Shown here: in pieces, positions 60,509-64,000 of the stretch
Numbering within the stretch: position 1 is the first letter of the stretch
Layout: every line of letters starts with the position of its first letter
From: Thalassospira sp. HF15
GTDB taxonomy: Bacteria > Pseudomonadota > Alphaproteobacteria > Rhodospirillales > Thalassospiraceae
DNA length: 64,000 nucleotides
Direction: 5' to 3'
Assembly: GCF_011806525.1 (NCBI RefSeq)
Contig: NZ_JAAVKI010000006.1
Location: forward strand, 186,001 to 250,000
Notes under the pieces: generated by a model
Databases searched by the model: none
Told to the model about the DNA's origin: nothing
What the model saw: only the letters and a program-made list of their open reading frames with translations
Position numbers and translations under genes: made by a program

Positions 60509-61126
60509 TGTCGATTTTGTTTTTTTGTACCGTGTTGTGTCACGTTTTATATTTATTTTCAGTGCGTTGTTGGTAAAACCAGTTATAAGAAGCAATACCC
60601 GCCACAATATGTGGCCAGACTTAAAACAGCTTTCCATAGCTCAATCCTTCACCCAACCAATGCGTTTTACGCACTTTTGTCTTCTGGCTGCTCTCACAGC
60701 AAACAGGGTCATCGTGTTCATGCCATAAGGTTTGCCTTATGAGCTGCATCGGGGATGAGAAGAACTCTGAAAGTCTGCTCGGCTTGCGCCTGATCACATC
60801 ATCGGATTGCAAAACGCCAAGTTTTTTACCCGGGTCAATGCTTCAACGGTTATCCGCCAGACAGGTTTTTGTCCGATGCATGAATTTCCATCACGCAAAG
60901 ACACCTCAAGATCGGCTAAATTTTCAAGTGAACAAGAAGCGCTTCAATCCCCGCGCAAAGAATTAAGCTGCATTTCCGATAAAGAAACATGCAATTTGGT
61001 GCGGGCATACGTTTTGTGCGCTTTGGGGATATTCGGGACGCTTTCTGGATATCGCACCCGGTTTCTAGTGTCGGATCGACCATTTGAATGAGTCTGGACC
61101 CTAGAACGATAGACGTCGAACGTGCG
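60509..61126. other. Intergenic region without a supported gene
   Basis: A 618-nt gap. It contains small dyads (CCACA-ATA-TGTGG near 60603, CATAAGG-TTTG-CCTTATG near 60724) and short frames without credible starts. Near 61084-61101 the words TGAATGAGTCTGGACCCT resemble one terminal repeat of the 20-kb MITE-like element, but no mate was found. Confidence 0.5.
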
Positions 61127-61504
61127 TTAGAGGCAGGCGAGTGCGCGGCTTGAGATGGAAACCGAATTCTTCGCCGGATCCTTGAGGTTTGCAAACTGAT
61201 AATTGTCTGCCTGATGGATCGGGCCGACATCAATCCCGGCTTCGATCAAGGCGTTTCGGGCGCTTTCAACATCTTCGACGTCAAAGACCAGCTTGATCAA
61301 TGACTGTCCTGCTTTCTGGCCCTTGCCTGCGGGATGGAGCATCAGGATCAGCCCACCATCCGGGCGACGGAGTTCAACAATGCGATCACCGTCAATGACA
61401 AAGGCCTGATAGCCGAAATGCTTGCTGTAAAATGCCACCATGGCGTCAATGTCATGGCAATAAAGCACTATTCGGCTGCATAGGCCTGTGGTTGCAGCCG
61501 CCAT
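61127..61504 (-). CDS. VOC-family (glyoxalase-like) protein
   Basis: A 125-residue vicinal-oxygen-chelate protein: SRIVLYCHDIDAMVAFYSKH, then VIDGDRIVELRRPDGGLILM, then KLVFDVEDVESARNALIEAG. The fold is shared by glyoxalase I, dioxygenases and resistance proteins; substrate unknown. It starts 3 nt after the stop of the upstream exported protein, so the two are an operon. Confidence 0.88.
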   Translation of the reverse strand: MAAATTGLCSRIVLYCHDIDAMVAFYSKHFGYQAFVIDGDRIVELRRPDGGLILMLHPAGKGQKAGQSLIKLVFDVEDVESARNALIEAGIDVGPIHQADNYQFANLKDPAKNSVSISSRALACL

Positions 61505-61507
61505 TGC

Positions 61508-62671
61508 CTAGCTGCCATCCGCCGTGCGAAATACCGTCAAGCCATTGACGACAATCCGGCCATCGGGCAGCAACTGCCCGTCATATTCGGTGGTGCCTTG
61601 CGGGCCGGGGCGCCCGGCGGCAAGGCCGTTGACCGCAAAGGGCACAAGGGCGCCCAAAAGGGTCGGGCTATCGGGTGTGCCCAGAAGATCAACCAGCTTG
61701 TCCTGACCCAAAAGTCGGAAATCAAAGTCACCAGTGAAGCCATAACGCGCGGCGGCCTGTGCGATGAATTCGCCAGACCCAAGGGCCTCGAGGCCGCGCG
61801 ATTCAACATAGAATTCATCAACCTTGACCGGGGCGCCGTTCTGGGCGGCTTTTTTCCACAGGGCATCGCCGATCTGGCGTCGCGCAAAGCGCGGGGCGGT
61901 GCCCGTCAGGATATCGTGGAAACCCTTTTCAATGATCGGCTGGGCTTCGGACCATGGCAGACCGGCACTGCTGGTTTTGACCCGGACTGTACGCGGCTGC
62001 AAAAGGCTTGGCAGCCACAGGCCGTCATGGGCGTAGTCAAGATGGGTCGCGCCATCCTTCCCGGGATAGATCGTGAAATTGGCCGATTTGATCGAGACGC
62101 GCTTTTCGCGGTTCGGGCCCGTCCATTCGGCGGCCTGCCAGCCAATGCGTGCCATTTCCGGCAGCCATTGCATGATCAGGCCGTTCATCATCCAGTGTTT
62201 GCGCGACACCGGTTCTTCGCCAACAAGGAAATCGGCAAATCCGTCAAAGGTCACCGGCACATTGCGTGCGGTATCCCAGCGCAGATATCCCCCGGCATTG
62301 CGGAGCGTCAGTTCGCGTTGATCGCTGGTGGCTTCGGCCAGCATTTGCGCCCGTTCGGGCAGCTTGACATCCAGATCGACCTGACCGGTGGCATCCGTGT
62401 CACGCACAGTCACAAGCACATCTTCCATCACCAGTTGGCGCGGGGTGGAATAGCCGTGCAAATCCAGGGAAACATCATCATAGACCAGTTCGACCGCGTC
62501 GCCATCAACGGTACGCGCGTCAACCTCGGTTGCGGCAATACCCGATTGCATCAGGATGGCGTCAACGGCCGTGCGGGCGTCTTCGACCGAAATGGCTTCG
62601 GCGCGCGTGGTCAGGCCTGCAATGGAAACTGCAAGAATACCAAAGCCGGTAAGAGCCTTTCGGAAATGCAT
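61508..62671 (-). CDS. Exported protein of unknown function (DUF2125-like plan)
   Basis: A 387-residue protein with a signal peptide (TGFGILAVSIAGLTTRAEA|I). The body is beta-rich with repeated strand-turn patterns (SLDLHGYSTPRQLVMEDVL, VTVRDTDATGQVDLDVKLPE). The end reads QLLPDGRIVVNGLTVFR, reminiscent of DUF2125-type periplasmic proteins, though I am not certain of the family. Likely periplasmic. First gene of the unit with the VOC protein. Confidence 0.7.
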   Translation of the reverse strand: MHFRKALTGFGILAVSIAGLTTRAEAISVEDARTAVDAILMQSGIAATEVDARTVDGDAVELVYDDVSLDLHGYSTPRQLVMEDVLVTVRDTDATGQVDLDVKLPERAQMLAEATSDQRELTLRNAGGYLRWDTARNVPVTFDGFADFLVGEEPVSRKHWMMNGLIMQWLPEMARIGWQAAEWTGPNREKRVSIKSANFTIYPGKDGATHLDYAHDGLWLPSLLQPRTVRVKTSSAGLPWSEAQPIIEKGFHDILTGTAPRFARRQIGDALWKKAAQNGAPVKVDEFYVESRGLEALGSGEFIAQAAARYGFTGDFDFRLLGQDKLVDLLGTPDSPTLLGALVPFAVNGLAAGRPGPQGTTEYDGQLLPDGRIVVNGLTVFRTADGS

Positions 62672-62885
62672 GACGCGGTCCTTTTGCTTGCCGTTGTGCG
62701 CGTAAAATCACGCGGTCGGTTACGCTGACAACAGTTTACCGCAATTTTGGTTATGTTAGGGCAAAGTAAATCAGATGTGATCAAGGTCACCCGCCGCAAA
62801 ACGTCTGCGCATCCCTTCACAACTGACAGGATGCTGTCAGGAGGGCGGTGTTAGGCATGTCTGAGATCAAACAGATAGCAGGGGG

Positions 62886-63554
62886 TTATTTACTGCAGCC
62901 GAACGTTTCGCGCGTTTCCGGCGTTGCAATGCCACACAGGAAAGTCTCAACAGCGCGCGACACACGTTCACTGATCTGCTGATCGGTCATGGGCGGGCGC
63001 GGATTGTGTTTCATGATGCGCGATTGCCAGTCACCGATGATCATCGATTCGAACATTTCTGCCGAATGGTCCGGGTTTTCGATCTTGATGCGACCGAGTT
63101 TTTCCTGTCGTGACAGATAGTCCGCAAGGTGTTTGCGGGTGCTGTCAGGACCAACTTCAAAGAACTTCTCAATCAGGGGGAGAAAGTGCTGGCCTTCCGA
63201 ATACAGAATTTGAGTGAAGCGTGCGACTTCCTCGGTTACAATCTTTTTGGCCAGTTTCGTGCCGAAGTCCGTAAGGGCATCACGGGGAGGGAGGTCGGTT
63301 TCCAGCGAGATATGCAGTTCGGCGGAGAATTCCTTGCAGCGCTCGGTCATGACCGCAGCCAGCAAGCCATCCTTTCCGCCGAATGCTTCGTAAAGGGTGG
63401 TACGCGATCCGCCTGATTGTGAAATAACGTCGTTCAGGGTCACTCCGGAGAAGCCACGTTCAAGCAATAACGCCCATGCGGCATCCATCATTGCACGACG
63501 TCGTGCAGTTCCGCGAGCGTGTTGTTTTTCAAGCTTTTCTGGCGTTTCACTCAT
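62886..63554 (-). CDS. TetR/AcrR-family repressor
   Basis: A 222-residue TetR protein. The HTH is typical (LLLERGFSGVTLNDVISQSG, GSRTTLYEAFGGKDGL) and the C-terminal domain (TDFGTKLAKKIVTEEVARFT, then EKFFEVGPDSTRKHLADYL) matches the TetR_C AcrR-type that senses drugs or bile-like compounds. Divergent from an RND adaptor gene, with palindromes between them; by family convention it represses that pump and itself. Confidence 0.88.
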   Translation of the reverse strand: MSETPEKLEKQHARGTARRRAMMDAAWALLLERGFSGVTLNDVISQSGGSRTTLYEAFGGKDGLLAAVMTERCKEFSAELHISLETDLPPRDALTDFGTKLAKKIVTEEVARFTQILYSEGQHFLPLIEKFFEVGPDSTRKHLADYLSRQEKLGRIKIENPDHSAEMFESMIIGDWQSRIMKHNPRPPMTDQQISERVSRAVETFLCGIATPETRETFGCSK

Positions 63555-63587
63555 CTTTATTGGCTTCGCTCTCTTTGGGCCTTGATC

Positions 63588-63621
63588 GTGCAGTGCACAA
63601 AGTGTACTGTACCGTACAGTA
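63588..63621. promoter_or_regulatory. Palindromic operator cluster of the TetR/RND pair
   Basis: GTGCA-G-TGCAC (63588-63598) is followed by a perfect 17-nt palindrome TACTGTAC-C-GTACAGTA (63605-63621). It lies in the divergent gap 34-67 nt from the TetR start. This is the expected binding site of the TetR protein. Confidence 0.65.
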
Positions 63622-63686
63622 TCTATAAAAGCAATGGCAAAGCGCCCACCACACTGCTTTGCACGGACTTAGAAGGAATAAGCATT

Positions 63687-64000
63687 TTGTCCATGCGATC
63701 TTGTTTGAAATTCGCCGGTATGGCAGCGCTTGTCGTTCTCGTTGCAGCTTGCAGCGAAGAAAATAACGGCGGCGGTCAGCAGGCCAATGCCCAGCAGCAG
63801 CCCCAGGCAACCCCGGTCGGAACGGTCACGCTCAGTGCGCAGACCGTTGGCCTTGTTGAAGAGATGCCCGGTCGCACTGTTGCCTATCGTCAGGCCGATA
63901 TCCGCCCACAGGTCGATGGCATTATCAAGGAACGCAACTTCACCGAGGGCGCGTTTGTTGAAGCAGGTCAGCAGCTTTACATGATTGACCAGGAAGTTTA
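63687..64000 (+). CDS. RND efflux periplasmic adaptor subunit (AcrA/MexA-like, 3' end cut by window)
   Basis: The first 100 or so residues of a lipid-anchored membrane-fusion protein. The lipobox LVAAC (Cys near residue 20-22) is followed by a Gln-rich linker (GGGQQANAQQQPQ). The start of the adaptor core reads PGRTVAYRQADIRPQVDGII, then NFTEGAFVEAGQQLYMID (the biotinyl-lipoyl-like half motif). It links an RND pump to an outer-membrane channel. AAGGA suits a TTG at 63687, while ATG 63693 is the conventional start. The pump gene presumably follows outside the window. Confidence 0.9.
   Translation, partial: MSMRSCLKFAGMAALVVLVAACSEENNGGGQQANAQQQPQATPVGTVTLSAQTVGLVEEMPGRTVAYRQADIRPQVDGIIKERNFTEGAFVEAGQQLYMIDQEV

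Noticed and set aside
60739..61091. Short plus-strand frames in the 60.5-61.1 kb gap
   Set aside because: No ribosome site, no conserved pattern and no hydrophobic or domain-like plan; treated as non-coding.
61598..62728. A 376-codon plus-strand frame opposite the exported protein
   Set aside because: Antisense to a gene with a clear signal peptide and operon partner; no motif of its own.
1..64000. CRISPR array
   Set aside because: No regularly spaced direct repeats were seen anywhere in the window.

Overview
The window is chromosomal DNA of a marine-type alphaproteobacterium, most like Thalassospira or a close Rhodospirillales relative. This is inferred from the moderately high GC, the class I lysyl-tRNA synthetase, the 2-Cys OhrR/Ohr pair, the abundance of sensory and c-di-GMP proteins, and the GTA-type holin. 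No rRNA, tRNA or CRISPR array was seen.

Left arm (1-25.2 kb): ordinary chromosomal genes in short operons. They comprise a truncated DinG-type helicase, an AraC/LysE pair, small envelope proteins, an organic-peroxide module (hydrolase and ohr, divergent from ohrR, with two near-identical operator-like repeats between them), a chemoreceptor, a HisKA_2 kinase translationally coupled to a REC-PAS-GGDEF-EAL protein, lysS, a proline dehydrogenase, TetR and DUF4136 genes, a branched-chain aminotransferase, an inositol monophosphatase and a 1073-residue hybrid kinase. A 263-bp MITE-like element with 32-bp terminal inverted repeats lies at 20.0 kb.

Centre (24.5-44.1 kb): an S24/LexA-like repressor with a perfect 22-bp palindrome upstream is followed by a same-strand, podovirus-like late gene cluster. 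Its order resembles the late half of T7: portal, Bbp19-like protein, scaffold, capsid, adaptor, nozzle, internal protein, fibre, TerS candidate, TerL, lysis. Inserted between capsid and adaptor is an adhesin cassette: one C-type-lectin-fold protein with the hallmarks of a diversity-generating retroelement (DGR) target, then two tail-collar proteins. Terminator-like hairpins precede each of these genes. No integrase, replication gene, RNA polymerase or reverse transcriptase is present, so the cluster looks like a domesticated, defective or GTA-like element whose DGR machinery, if any, would act in trans. A PD-(D/E)xK nuclease gene lies at its right edge.

Right arm (44.3-64 kb): regulator/enzyme pairs (PhzF with LysR, an Old Yellow Enzyme with HxlR), ExoD, pyrD with a HAD hydrolase, a HEPN-like gene, a PNPOx-fold protein, an EamA transporter, a D-amino-acid-type aminotransferase, an AT-rich three-gene cassette headed by a SLATT-like two-TM protein (candidate defence or toxin system), an arylamine N-acetyltransferase, cytochrome c, an autotransporter-like barrel protein, an exported protein with a VOC protein, and a TetR repressor divergent from a truncated RND efflux adaptor across strong palindromes.
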